Source: Deltaproteobacteria bacterium
GTDB taxonomy: Bacteria > Desulfobacterota > Deferrisomatia > Deferrisomatales > JACRMM01
Length of the DNA: 64,000 nt
Assembly: GCA_016214985.1 (NCBI GenBank)
Contig: JACRMM010000030.1
Span: forward strand, 186,001-250,000
Direction of reading: 5' to 3'
Part shown: piece after piece, positions 9,876-19,159 of the stretch
How the letters are laid out: every line of letters starts with the position of its first letter
Position numbering within the stretch: position 1 is the stretch's first letter
Translations under genes and position numbers: made by a program
Notes under the pieces: generated by a model
Seen by the model: the letters and a program-made list of their open reading frames with translations, nothing else
The model's database searches: none
What the model was told of the DNA's origin: nothing

Positions 9876-10502
9876 ATGGAGAGGCTGGTCTCGATGGCTC
9901 GCCGGGCGGGCTCTTTCGGCAAGATCCTGGGTGCGCTCCTCGCGGCGTCGGCGTTCCTCGCTTCGGCCGCCCGCGCCGAGCTCTGGATGGGCAATATGAG
10001 CGTGCTCCTGGGCGAGAAGCGGATGGACAAGGATAGCTGGGAGCCCGCGGCCAATGGTCCCGAGGTCGGCGTGATCCTCGACTTTCGTCCGGAGTCGTCT
10101 CGGCTCAGCGCCGCGATCGACCTCCTTCAAGAGAAGACCGGGGGGGCGGAGAAGGGTTTCGACCTGGACGTGAAGACCCACGAGCTTCACCTGGGGGCGC
10201 GAAAGCTCTGGAACGACGGCGAGGACCTGGCGGTGTTCCGGCCCTACGTGGGAGCCGGCCTTTCCCTGGCCCGGGCGGAGGCGACGCTCCAACGCACGAG
10301 GCAGGGCAGCAGCATCGAAACGGGTTACGGCATCGGGGGATGGGTCGGGGCCGGGCTCTACTGCACGCCGATTCCGTGGCTGAACCTCGGGGTCGACGTG
10401 CGCTGGTCCATGGTTCCGGTGAAGCTCGCCGGAGAGCGTTTCGACGCCGGAGGACTCCACTACGGGGTCAGCGCGGGCTGGCGCTGGATGGGGCCGATTT
10501 GA
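9876..10502 (+). CDS. Outer-membrane beta-barrel-like protein
   Basis: Signal peptide (AASAFLASAARA), aromatic C-terminal strand pattern (LHYGVSAGWRWMGPI), RBS aggagga upstream of ATG. Confidence 0.6.
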   Translation: MERLVSMARRAGSFGKILGALLAASAFLASAARAELWMGNMSVLLGEKRMDKDSWEPAANGPEVGVILDFRPESSRLSAAIDLLQEKTGGAEKGFDLDVKTHELHLGARKLWNDGEDLAVFRPYVGAGLSLARAEATLQRTRQGSSIETGYGIGGWVGAGLYCTPIPWLNLGVDVRWSMVPVKLAGERFDAGGLHYGVSAGWRWMGPI

Positions 10503-10570
10503 GAATTCGGAGCAGGTGGCCGCGGCAAGGGGACCGAGCAACGCGGCCCCGAACCAGGCGAGGAGGGGAG

Positions 10571-13474
10571 ATGAAGGTCCGTATTTCCGCACTCGTTCTG
10601 ATTGCAGGGTTACTCTCGGTGTGGGGCTGCGGGAGCCAGGGGAACTGGGCGGAGATTGCGAATCTGCCGCCGACCGCTGACTTTTCGTTCAGCCCCGCAA
10701 CGGCGAATCCGGGGGAAGAGGTGCAGTTTCAGTCCCTGGCTGGAGACCCGGACGGATCCCTCGTCTCCGTGAGATGGTCGTTTGGCGACGGAGCGACCGC
10801 CGAGGGGGACGCGGTCGGTCACACGTACGCCGAGCCGGGTTCGTACTCGGTCACCCTGACCGTGGCCGACGGCCACGGAGCCAAGGGAACGGTGACGAAG
10901 TCCCTCACGGTGAACCATCCCCCGGTGGCCAGCTTTGGGGTGACGCCGGCCGCGGGAATCAAGGCGGGGCAAGCCGTGCAGTTCACATCGACGTCTACGG
11001 ACGCTGACGGCACGATCGTGGCGTCCCAATGGAACTTCGGAGACGCCTCGCCGGCGGCCGACGGAACGGAGGTCACCCATATCTTCGACGCTGCCGGCAC
11101 GTTCACCGTGACGCTCTCGGTCACCGACGACGCCCATGCGACCGCGTCGGCGAGCCAGACTCTCGTCGTGAGAGCGCCGCTCGTCGCGTCCTTCCGCGCC
11201 GTGCCGGACCTGGCCCTCGTGACGGGGCAGTCCGTCCAATTCACGTCGATGTCGACGTCTCCGGGAGGGACCTTCGTTTCTATGGCCTGGGATTTCGGCG
11301 ACGGCACGTCAGCGGCAGGTCCGACCGCGGCGCACGCCTTCGCTCGTAGCGCCGTGTACCCCGTCACGCTCACCGTGACGGATGACACCGGCGACACGGC
11401 GTCCTCGTCTCAGTCGGTCCTGGTGCAGGACCCGGTCAACCGGCGACGGGTCGCGGGCAGTGACCACTCCCTGGCCGTCCGGGACGACGGCACCGCGTGG
11501 TCCTGGGGAAGCTCGTCCGACGGTCAGCTGGGAAACGAGACGGACGGCCTCGTGGCGGCCCAGGTCCTGGGCCTGTCGCGGGTGGCCACCGTGGCCGCGG
11601 GGGGAGGCTTCAGTCTCGCCCTCACCGCTGACGGCCATGTCTGGGCGTGGGGAACGAACACAAGAGGGCAGCTGGGGGTCGGATCGAGCGAACCGTCCAA
11701 GAGCGCCCCGGTCGAGATCCCGGGCCTGGCCGACGCCGTCGCGCTTGCCGCGGGCGCTGGGCACGCTCTCGCGCTGGGAAGTGACAGGATGCTGAGGGCG
11801 TGGGGCGACAACTCTGCCGGACAGCTGGGGAGCGACGCGCCCGCGTCGAGTTCGTCGCCGCTACCGGTCGGCACGGCGGGCAACATCGTCACCCTCGCCG
11901 CGGGACGTCTGCACAGCGTCGCCGTCGATGCGGACGGCTTGCTCTACACGTGGGGAGCGAACGACAAGGGACAGCTCGGTGACGGAACGACGACGGCGCG
12001 CGCGGCGCCGCTCCCGGTCCAGGGCGTCGTCGGTGTCGTCGCTGTCGCCGCCGGCGATGCCCACACCCTGGCGCTCAAGAGGGACGGTACGGTGTGGGCC
12101 TGGGGGGATAACTCGACGGGAGCGCTGGGGGACGGCTCGACGGAAGACCGGGTTCTCCCCGTCCAGGTTTCAGACGTCGCCGGTGTTGTTGCTGTTGCGG
12201 CCAGCGGCCGGCAAAGCTATGCCCTGGCTGCCGACGGCACGGTCTGGCAGTGGGGCTCCCTCTGGGGAGACGGAGGCCTGCTTTCCGGACAGGTCGTTCC
12301 GGCCCGGGTTGCGGGGCTCAATGGGGTTACCGGGATTGCGGCTGGCTTGAACTACGCATTGGCCGTCACGGCGGACACGGCAGTGAGGGGTTGGGGGACC
12401 AATACGGACGCCCAGTTGGGCGACGGAAGCGCGCCGGAAGGCACAGGCTCGACCGCGGCGGTCGCGGAACGGACGAGGGATATCCTGGCTTCCGTGCTCA
12501 CCGGAGGTGCTCACTTCCTGGCCCTCCGCCAGGACGGACGGGTCCTGGCGTGGGGAGCCGGCGGGAGCGGGCAACTCGGAGACGGGGCCGCCCGGTCCCG
12601 AAGCGTGGCGATCACGGTGCAAGGCCTCACGAATGCGGCGGCGGTCGCCACGGGGGAGCAGCACAGTCTCTCCGCAACGGCCAGCGGCAAGGTCCTGGCG
12701 TGGGGGGATAACTCAGGCTGCCAGCTGGGCATCGGCGACCGCGACGGCGATGCGCACGGCACGCCGACGGAAGTGGCGGGGCCCGGCGACGTGGTCGCTG
12801 TGGGCGCCGGCGCCTGGAACAGCTTCGCGATCACCCGGAAGGGGGCATTGTGGGCCTGGGGAGACGACGAGTTCGGGAAGCTCGGTATCGGGGGGAGCGG
12901 CGAGAGCGGTACCTGCAGCCCTGTCCCCGTGAAGGTGGAAGGGCTGGAGGGGGTCGTCGCCGCCAGCGGCAGCCGGCAGCACACCCTGGCGCTGACCGCC
13001 GAGGGGTTGGTCTGGGCGTGGGGTGGCAACGCCGCGGGTGAGCTCGGCGACGGAACGACCACGCCGGCAAACAGACCTCTTCGCGTGCCCGGTCTGTCGG
13101 AGGTGGTGGCCATCGCGGCGGCAAACGGGTTTAGCGCCGCCCTGCAGCGAGACGGGACCCTCTGGGCGTGGGGTGATGGGGGTTTCGGCAGCGCCCCGAC
13201 GCAGCAGGCGGGTCTCCCGATGATCGCGGCGCTGTCGACGAGATACGCTGTCGACAGCGAGGGGAAAGCCTGGGACTGGTGGAGTCGAGAAGAGGTTTGG
13301 AGTGGGCTTCTCCCGCCCGTGACGGCTGCTTTCGGAGCCGGCGACGGGAGCTCCGGGACTCCGGCGTTTGCCGCCCTGGCGGCGGATGGGGCCGTTTGGT
13401 CTCTGTTCCCGAGCGGGAAGGCGGCGCCCCTGTTCGAGACCAAACCGTTCGTCCTGAAGGTGGTCGGGCCCTGA
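10571..13474 (+). CDS. Secreted lipoprotein with three PKD domains and a 12-13 unit RCC1 repeat propeller
   Basis: Lipobox SVWGCG; PKD signatures (VRWSFGDGATAEGDAVGHTYAEPGSYSVTLTVAD etc.) x3; repeated AWGDNSxGQLGDG RCC1 motifs; RBS aggagggg. Confidence 0.93.
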   Translation: MKVRISALVLIAGLLSVWGCGSQGNWAEIANLPPTADFSFSPATANPGEEVQFQSLAGDPDGSLVSVRWSFGDGATAEGDAVGHTYAEPGSYSVTLTVADGHGAKGTVTKSLTVNHPPVASFGVTPAAGIKAGQAVQFTSTSTDADGTIVASQWNFGDASPAADGTEVTHIFDAAGTFTVTLSVTDDAHATASASQTLVVRAPLVASFRAVPDLALVTGQSVQFTSMSTSPGGTFVSMAWDFGDGTSAAGPTAAHAFARSAVYPVTLTVTDDTGDTASSSQSVLVQDPVNRRRVAGSDHSLAVRDDGTAWSWGSSSDGQLGNETDGLVAAQVLGLSRVATVAAGGGFSLALTADGHVWAWGTNTRGQLGVGSSEPSKSAPVEIPGLADAVALAAGAGHALALGSDRMLRAWGDNSAGQLGSDAPASSSSPLPVGTAGNIVTLAAGRLHSVAVDADGLLYTWGANDKGQLGDGTTTARAAPLPVQGVVGVVAVAAGDAHTLALKRDGTVWAWGDNSTGALGDGSTEDRVLPVQVSDVAGVVAVAASGRQSYALAADGTVWQWGSLWGDGGLLSGQVVPARVAGLNGVTGIAAGLNYALAVTADTAVRGWGTNTDAQLGDGSAPEGTGSTAAVAERTRDILASVLTGGAHFLALRQDGRVLAWGAGGSGQLGDGAARSRSVAITVQGLTNAAAVATGEQHSLSATASGKVLAWGDNSGCQLGIGDRDGDAHGTPTEVAGPGDVVAVGAGAWNSFAITRKGALWAWGDDEFGKLGIGGSGESGTCSPVPVKVEGLEGVVAASGSRQHTLALTAEGLVWAWGGNAAGELGDGTTTPANRPLRVPGLSEVVAIAAANGFSAALQRDGTLWAWGDGGFGSAPTQQAGLPMIAALSTRYAVDSEGKAWDWWSREEVWSGLLPPVTAAFGAGDGSSGTPAFAALAADGAVWSLFPSGKAAPLFETKPFVLKVVGP

Positions 13475-13635
13475 GGCGGTAGAGCGCGACCTTACCAACG
13501 GCTCTCCCCTCGAGGGGCGCCCGCGCCGAAGGGAGGGGCGGCGCGGAGGCCTCTCGAGCCCGCGCCGCTTGACCCCCTCCCACCGGCCTGTTACAAGGGG
13601 TCGGACACCTCACGCGGCCGCCCCCCTCGGAGCCC

Positions 13636-15249
13636 ATGTACCTCGCCCACTTCCAGCTCGACCGAGAGCCCTTCTCCCTGACGCCCGATCCCCGGTTCCT
13701 GTTCCTGGGGGAGCGCCATCGGGAGGCCCTCGCCCACCTCCTGTACGGTCTGCAAACCAACGGCGGCTTCGTGCAGCTGACCGGGGAGGTCGGAACGGGG
13801 AAGACCACCCTGTGCCGCAGCGTCCTGGAGCAGGTGCCCGCCGGCGTGGACGTGGCGCTGGTCTTGAACCCGCGCTTAACGGCGCCTGAGCTCGTGGCGA
13901 CCGTCTGCGACGAGCTCCGCGTCGACTACCCGGCCGGCGCCGAGAGCCTCAAGGTGCTTGTGGACGCACTCAACCGCCACCTCCTGGCGAGCCACGCCCA
14001 CGGCCGGCGCACGGTGCTGATCGTCGACGAGGCCCAGCAGCTGAGCGCGGACGTTCTCGAGCAGGTCCGGCTCCTCACGAACCTCGAGACGTCTTCGGCG
14101 AAGCTCCTCCAGATCGTCCTGATCGGCCAGCCGGAGCTCCAGACGGTGATGGCGAGGCCCGAGCTTCGACAGCTCGCGCAGCGGATCACCGCCCGATACC
14201 ATCTGGGCCCGCTCACGAGCGACGGGGTGGTGGCCTACGTGCGACACCGCCTCGAGGTGGCCGGGCGCGTCTCGCCGCTCTTCACGACTGCGGCCCTGCG
14301 GCGGCTCCACCGCCTCTCGGGTGGCGTCCCCCGCCTGATCAACGTGATCTGCGAGCGGGCGCTCCTGGGCGCGTACGGCAAGGGGGCCGATCGGATCGGT
14401 GCGGTGCTGGTGGCGCGGGCCGCCGCGGAGGTTCGCGGCGAAGGACCTCGCGGCCGGCGCTGGGTGCCCGCCGTGGCGTCTGCGCTCCTTCTGACCTCGG
14501 TACTGGCTGCGGGGGGCTGGTGGGTCTCCGGCCGCGACGTGCGGCCGGCGTCGAAGCCCGCCGTCGAGGGTCTCGCCGAGGCGCGCGCGCCGGTCCCCGC
14601 TCCGCCGGCGGTTGCGATCGGCGGGCCGGCCTTCCTGCACGCTCTGCCCGACAGCGACACCGCCGGGTATCGCGACCTCTTCGCCCGGTGGGGGTTGCGC
14701 TACGATGACCTCGCGGGAGGAACTCCGTGCGAGCGGGCCGAGGCGGCGGGGCTGGGGTGTCTCGAGGGGGTGGGGAGCTGGAAGACGCTCGCTCACCTGG
14801 ATCTGCCGGCGGCCGTCGAGCTCTCGGTGGGCGGTGCCGTGCGGCGCGCCGTGGTGGCGGGGCTGGCTGGGAACCGGGCCACGCTCGTGCAGGGAGATCG
14901 GGCCGTCGTGCTGCCGCGAGGTGAGCTGGAAGCGTCGTGGACCGGGCGGTACACCGTGCTCTGGCGCCCCCCTCCCTTTGGAGAGAGGGTGCTGCAGCTC
15001 GGCAGCGGGGGCCCGCCGGTGGCGTGGCTCCGTGACCAACTCGGCCGCCTCGAGCCCGGGGTGCCGCCCATCCAGAGCCAGAGCCAGAGCGCGCGAGAGA
15101 CCTTCGACGCCGGGCTTCGCGACCGGGTGGAGGCGTTCCAGCGTCGCCACGGTGTCCGTCCGGACGGGAAGGTGGGGGTCCAGACCGTGATTCAACTGAG
15201 CCGCGCCGCGGGGGATCCGGAGATCCCCTCGCTCGGACGCGGTCCCTGA
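13636..15249 (+). CDS. gspA: General secretion pathway protein A-like (ExeA/GspA AAA ATPase with C-terminal peptidoglycan-binding domain)
   Basis: MYLAHFQLDREPFSLTPDPRFLFLGERHREALAHLLYG, Walker A GEVGTGKTTLCR, C-terminal FDAGLRDRVEAFQRRHGVRPDGKVGVQTVIQL (PG_binding_1). Confidence 0.92.
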   Translation: MYLAHFQLDREPFSLTPDPRFLFLGERHREALAHLLYGLQTNGGFVQLTGEVGTGKTTLCRSVLEQVPAGVDVALVLNPRLTAPELVATVCDELRVDYPAGAESLKVLVDALNRHLLASHAHGRRTVLIVDEAQQLSADVLEQVRLLTNLETSSAKLLQIVLIGQPELQTVMARPELRQLAQRITARYHLGPLTSDGVVAYVRHRLEVAGRVSPLFTTAALRRLHRLSGGVPRLINVICERALLGAYGKGADRIGAVLVARAAAEVRGEGPRGRRWVPAVASALLLTSVLAAGGWWVSGRDVRPASKPAVEGLAEARAPVPAPPAVAIGGPAFLHALPDSDTAGYRDLFARWGLRYDDLAGGTPCERAEAAGLGCLEGVGSWKTLAHLDLPAAVELSVGGAVRRAVVAGLAGNRATLVQGDRAVVLPRGELEASWTGRYTVLWRPPPFGERVLQLGSGGPPVAWLRDQLGRLEPGVPPIQSQSQSARETFDAGLRDRVEAFQRRHGVRPDGKVGVQTVIQLSRAAGDPEIPSLGRGP

Positions 15250-15270
15250 GGAGAACGGGAGAGGGTCGGA

Positions 15271-16095
15271 ATGTCGCTGATTCTGGAGGCTCTCCGCCGC
15301 GCGGAGCGCGAGCGGCGCGCCGCCGGCGGCGCCGCCGGGCCGTCCCCGGTAGGTGATGGGATGCCGCCGTCCCGGCGGCGCCGCGGGGCGTTGGGTCTCT
15401 TGGTGGGGGCAGGCGGCGCGGCGGTGATCCTCGTGAGCCTCGGCGTCGCGATGAGGGTCGCCCGGCAGCCCCCCTCGATGGCCTCGGTCCCGCCGCCCGC
15501 CGAGGCTCCGGCGAGCCCGGCGCCCGCCGGACCGGCTCTGGCAACCGTCCCGGCTCCCGTTGCCGCTCCGGCTCCCCACCCCGTTTCCGGCCCCGCGTCC
15601 GCGACGCTTCCCGCCGCGATCCCGACGCGCTCGCTCCCTCCCGCCGCGACCCCGCCGCCGGCCAGGACGATCCCTTCCGCCGCGGCCGTGCCCACTCCCG
15701 CTCCGGCGACGTCCGAGCCCGCGTCCGTTGCGGCGCCTCCGCCGGCGCCGAAGGCCGCTGCACCCCTTGCGGCTCCGGTCCCCGCTTCGGTGAGCGACGC
15801 ACCTGCGGCCGCCGCCCCCCAGCCGGCGCGACCGAAGGAGGCGACCCTCGTGCCGGCGGCCGTTCCTCCCCTGCTTCGCGACCTGCCCGACGACGTGAGG
15901 GAGCGAATCGGTCGGCTGGAGATCAGCGCCCACGTCTACGCTCCCAACCCGGCCGAGCGGTTCGTGTTTCTCAACGGGAAGGTGTGCCGGGTCGGAGATC
16001 GGATCGGCAACGAGGCCGTCCTGGTGCGGATCACCCCGGAGGGCATCGTGATCGACTACGGGGCGGGGCAGGCCCGACTCGATGCGGGCCGGTAG
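15271..16095 (+). CDS. gspB: General secretion pathway protein B-like (T2SSB domain), Pro/Ala-rich linker
   Basis: MSLILEALRRAERERR N-terminus; C-terminal LEISAHVYAPNPAERFVFLNGKVCRVGDRIGNEAVLVRITPEGIVIDY. Confidence 0.88.
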   Translation: MSLILEALRRAERERRAAGGAAGPSPVGDGMPPSRRRRGALGLLVGAGGAAVILVSLGVAMRVARQPPSMASVPPPAEAPASPAPAGPALATVPAPVAAPAPHPVSGPASATLPAAIPTRSLPPAATPPPARTIPSAAAVPTPAPATSEPASVAAPPPAPKAAAPLAAPVPASVSDAPAAAAPQPARPKEATLVPAAVPPLLRDLPDDVRERIGRLEISAHVYAPNPAERFVFLNGKVCRVGDRIGNEAVLVRITPEGIVIDYGAGQARLDAGR

Positions 16096-16119
16096 GCGCG
16101 CCGAAAGACTCGGAGCCAC

Positions 16120-17448
16120 CTAGAGGTTTTGACGCTCCTTCCGGAGCACGGCGTCCGCCGGGCGGTCGCGCAGGAGGATGACGCGGAAGTCATCGGTAGT
16201 GGCCGTGCGGTAGGCGGACTCTCCCTCGTCGCGGCAGGCGGGGCAACAGCGTCGCGGCAGCTCGATCGACAAGAGGGTATCGTGCCGGCCTACGGCGCTC
16301 TCCAGGGTCACGACGCCCGGGCACTCCGGGCAGATCCGCACCCGCTCCTTCTGTCGCTCGTTGATCCCCGCGCCGTCGTAGTGCACGCTTCGGGACTCCT
16401 CGTGGTGGGTCTTCCCACGGAAGGCCTGCGCCCCCAGATCCTCGCGGCGCCGGTACCGGTCGTGGAGGATCTCGCACAGACGCTTGAGGTACTCGCGGGT
16501 CCGCTCGCTCTGCCGGAGCACGTCGGGCTGGAAGTCGGGCTCGACCACCCGGCTCGTGTCGAGGCCGGCCATGGCGAGGAGGATCCCCGTATTCACGTAG
16601 GGCAGCGCGCTCTGCACCGAGTAGCCTCCCTCCAGCACGGCCACGTGCGCCTTGAGCCGGCGCGTCAGCGCGGCGTAGCCCTGGGCCGTGACCGACATGT
16701 CGGTGATCGGGTCGGTGAAGTGGTTGTCCTGCCCCGCCGAGTTGATGATGAGGTCGGGCTTCCAGTCCTCCAGGATCGGCAGCACGAGGTGGTCCAGGCA
16801 GTAGAGGAACCCTTCGTCGGTGGTCCCGGGTGGCACCGGAACGTTCACGGTGGTTCCGTAGGCGTTGGGCCCTCCCAATTCGTCGGGAAAGCCCGTGCCC
16901 GGGTACAAGGTGCGCCCGTCCTGGTGGAGGGAGAGGAACAGGGTGTCGGGGTCGTTCCAGTAGACGTCCTGGGTGCCGTCGCCGTGGTGGCAGTCAGTGT
17001 CGACGATGGCCACGCGGAAGTCACGGTAGTGGCGTCGGATGTGCTCGATCATGACGGCTTCGATGTTGATGATGCAGAAGCCCCGGAGGCCGTGGACCAC
17101 CCGTCGGGCGTGGTGGCCCGGGGGGCGTACGAGCGCGAAGGCCCGTTCCACCTCTCCGTCGAGCACCTTTCTCGCCGCGGTGATCGCACCTCCGGCCGAG
17201 ATGAGGTGCGAGGGGCTCGCCTGGTCGGCCGCGGACGGAAAGCAGGAGTGGACGCGGTCGACGTCGTCCAGGGTCGCCACCAGCGGCGAGTACTCGACGA
17301 TGCCGTCGACGTCGAGGATCCCCTCCTCGAAGATCTGGTCACGGGTGTAAAGGAGCCGCTCTTCCCGCTCTGGATGCGTGGGGCTGATCGCCCAGTCGAA
17401 AGCGGGGAAGAAGACGACGCCGGTTCGGGTCGGGGCGCGCAGATTCAT
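16120..17448 (-). CDS. Histone deacetylase-family (HDAC/acetoin-utilisation-like) hydrolase with C-terminal Cys-rich extension
   Basis: ALVRPPGHHARR, VAIVDTDCHHGDGTQDVYWNDPDTLFLSLHQDGRTLYPGTG, NSAGQDNHFTDP, AVLEGGYS; C-terminal CPEC...RCCPAC. Confidence 0.93.
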   Translation of the reverse strand: MNLRAPTRTGVVFFPAFDWAISPTHPEREERLLYTRDQIFEEGILDVDGIVEYSPLVATLDDVDRVHSCFPSAADQASPSHLISAGGAITAARKVLDGEVERAFALVRPPGHHARRVVHGLRGFCIINIEAVMIEHIRRHYRDFRVAIVDTDCHHGDGTQDVYWNDPDTLFLSLHQDGRTLYPGTGFPDELGGPNAYGTTVNVPVPPGTTDEGFLYCLDHLVLPILEDWKPDLIINSAGQDNHFTDPITDMSVTAQGYAALTRRLKAHVAVLEGGYSVQSALPYVNTGILLAMAGLDTSRVVEPDFQPDVLRQSERTREYLKRLCEILHDRYRRREDLGAQAFRGKTHHEESRSVHYDGAGINERQKERVRICPECPGVVTLESAVGRHDTLLSIELPRRCCPACRDEGESAYRTATTDDFRVILLRDRPADAVLRKERQNL

Positions 17449-17497
17449 CGTCGCTCGTCTGTTCTCCGTGTTTCGTTGTTCAGGGGACCCGCCCGGC

Positions 17498-19159
17498 CTA
17501 TGCCGCGATCTTCCCGACCAGGCCCGGGCGGATCTGCATCCGGATCCGGTGGATGCTCCCCACGGTGGCGAACCCCTCCACGACGTTGAAGCTCTCCTGC
17601 TCCGCCACCTCGGCCACGGCCCCGGGGTCCAGCAGTCCCTTCTCCCGTACCAGATCCAGGAGCGCCCTCTCTGCTTCTCGTTTGGCCTCAGCGAAGGTGA
17701 AGGTCGCGGGGATGGGCCGGAACACACCCACCTCGGGGATGGCCAGGTGGCCGGCCGCGGAGTCGGCCAGGAGGTTCACCTCCAGGTTCACCCGCGAGAG
17801 CGCGGCTCCGACGGCGTTGGCCACGTCGAAGTGGTCGGGCACCTGGACCGGGAGGTCCAGCGCCTCCTCCAGGTAGGGCGCGATGGCACGCGCCGGGCCT
17901 CCGACGGCCACCGCGCGCCGGGGGATCAGGGGGTGACCCTCGAGGACTTCGTGGATGGTGTACACGGGGCGGGAGCGGACCTCCTCGAGAAACTCCCGCG
18001 CGGCCCCGGCCACCGCTTCGGCCAAGGCTCGCAGGATGCTGCGACCAGTGGCCTCCACGGAGAGGCCCAGGGCCTCTCCGATGGGCCGCAGCGCGTGGGC
18101 CGCCTTGACGCGGTCGCCGAGTGCCCGGCCGAGAAGGACCAGGGCATCGGTGGGCGTGGGGTGTGTACCGCCGAGCGAGGCCGGGCGGCCCAGGCGCCGG
18201 GGCCCGATCTTGAGCCGGCCCCCTTCCACGGTCACGAGGCTATCCCCGCCGGCCCCGATCGAGCGCGTGTAGAGCGAACGGATCTGGGTGCGAAAGGTTC
18301 CGATCGTGGCGCCCCGCGCCTCGAGCAGGGGGACTCCGCCGAGGAACAGGGAGACGTCGGTGGTGGTCCCGCCCACGTCGAGGGTGAGGGTATCCTCGGA
18401 GAGGTCGTCCAGGGCGGCGGCGCCCATGATGCTCGCCGCGGGCCCCGACAGCGCGGTCTCGGCCGGGTTCTTCACCGAGCTCGCGAGCTGGGTGCCGCCG
18501 TCCGCTCTCAGCAGGTAGAGCGGTGCAAACAGCCCGAACCGGCGCATGGCGTCGCTCATGGCGCGGACGAAGACGGCCTGCTGGCGCCAGGAGCCGGCGG
18601 CCAGGTACGCCGTGGCGATGCGGCGCGGGAAGTTCAGTGATCCGGAAAGGCAGTGTCCCTTGACCACGTGGTCGAAATCGGGCCCCGCGATCTCGGCCAC
18701 CCTCTGTTCGTGGACCGGGTTTCGCACCGAAAACTTACCCACGGTGGCCAGCACCCGTACGCCCTTGGCCCGCAGGCAGGCCAAGTGCTCGTCCACGGCC
18801 TCCTCGTCGAGCGGGGCGATCTCTCGGCCCCGGTGATCCACGGAGCCTTTGGCCACGGCACAGTTCGAGTCCGGTGCGAAGGCGTTCGGGTTCATGCCCG
18901 GCCCGGCGGTGAGCACCATGCCCGTGGGCTCGAGTTCGCCCGCAACGATGGCGTTGGTAACGAGGGTGGTGGAGATGACCACGCGGGTGATGAGGGTAGG
19001 GGGAACCTCGTCCAGGAGGTCGCGGAGGGCGTCGACGGTGCACTCCCGCAGATCGGGCGTGGTCTGGACCTTCACCTTGTGCACGATCCGGCCGTCTGCG
19101 ATCGCCACCCCGTCGGTGTGGGTCCCGCCCACATCGATGCCCATGTACACCGGACTCAT
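17498..19159 (-). CDS. Hydantoinase/oxoprolinase family protein (HyuA-like)
   Basis: MGIDVGGTHTDGVAI..., TTLVTNAI, LTLDVGGTTTDVSLF, RSIGAGGDS motifs. Confidence 0.9.
   Translation of the reverse strand: MSPVYMGIDVGGTHTDGVAIADGRIVHKVKVQTTPDLRECTVDALRDLLDEVPPTLITRVVISTTLVTNAIVAGELEPTGMVLTAGPGMNPNAFAPDSNCAVAKGSVDHRGREIAPLDEEAVDEHLACLRAKGVRVLATVGKFSVRNPVHEQRVAEIAGPDFDHVVKGHCLSGSLNFPRRIATAYLAAGSWRQQAVFVRAMSDAMRRFGLFAPLYLLRADGGTQLASSVKNPAETALSGPAASIMGAAALDDLSEDTLTLDVGGTTTDVSLFLGGVPLLEARGATIGTFRTQIRSLYTRSIGAGGDSLVTVEGGRLKIGPRRLGRPASLGGTHPTPTDALVLLGRALGDRVKAAHALRPIGEALGLSVEATGRSILRALAEAVAGAAREFLEEVRSRPVYTIHEVLEGHPLIPRRAVAVGGPARAIAPYLEEALDLPVQVPDHFDVANAVGAALSRVNLEVNLLADSAAGHLAIPEVGVFRPIPATFTFAEAKREAERALLDLVREKGLLDPGAVAEVAEQESFNVVEGFATVGSIHRIRMQIRPGLVGKIAA

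Noticed and set aside
13876-16119. 747-aa minus ORF
   Set aside because: Arg/Gly-rich shadow frame opposite gspA/gspB-like genes.
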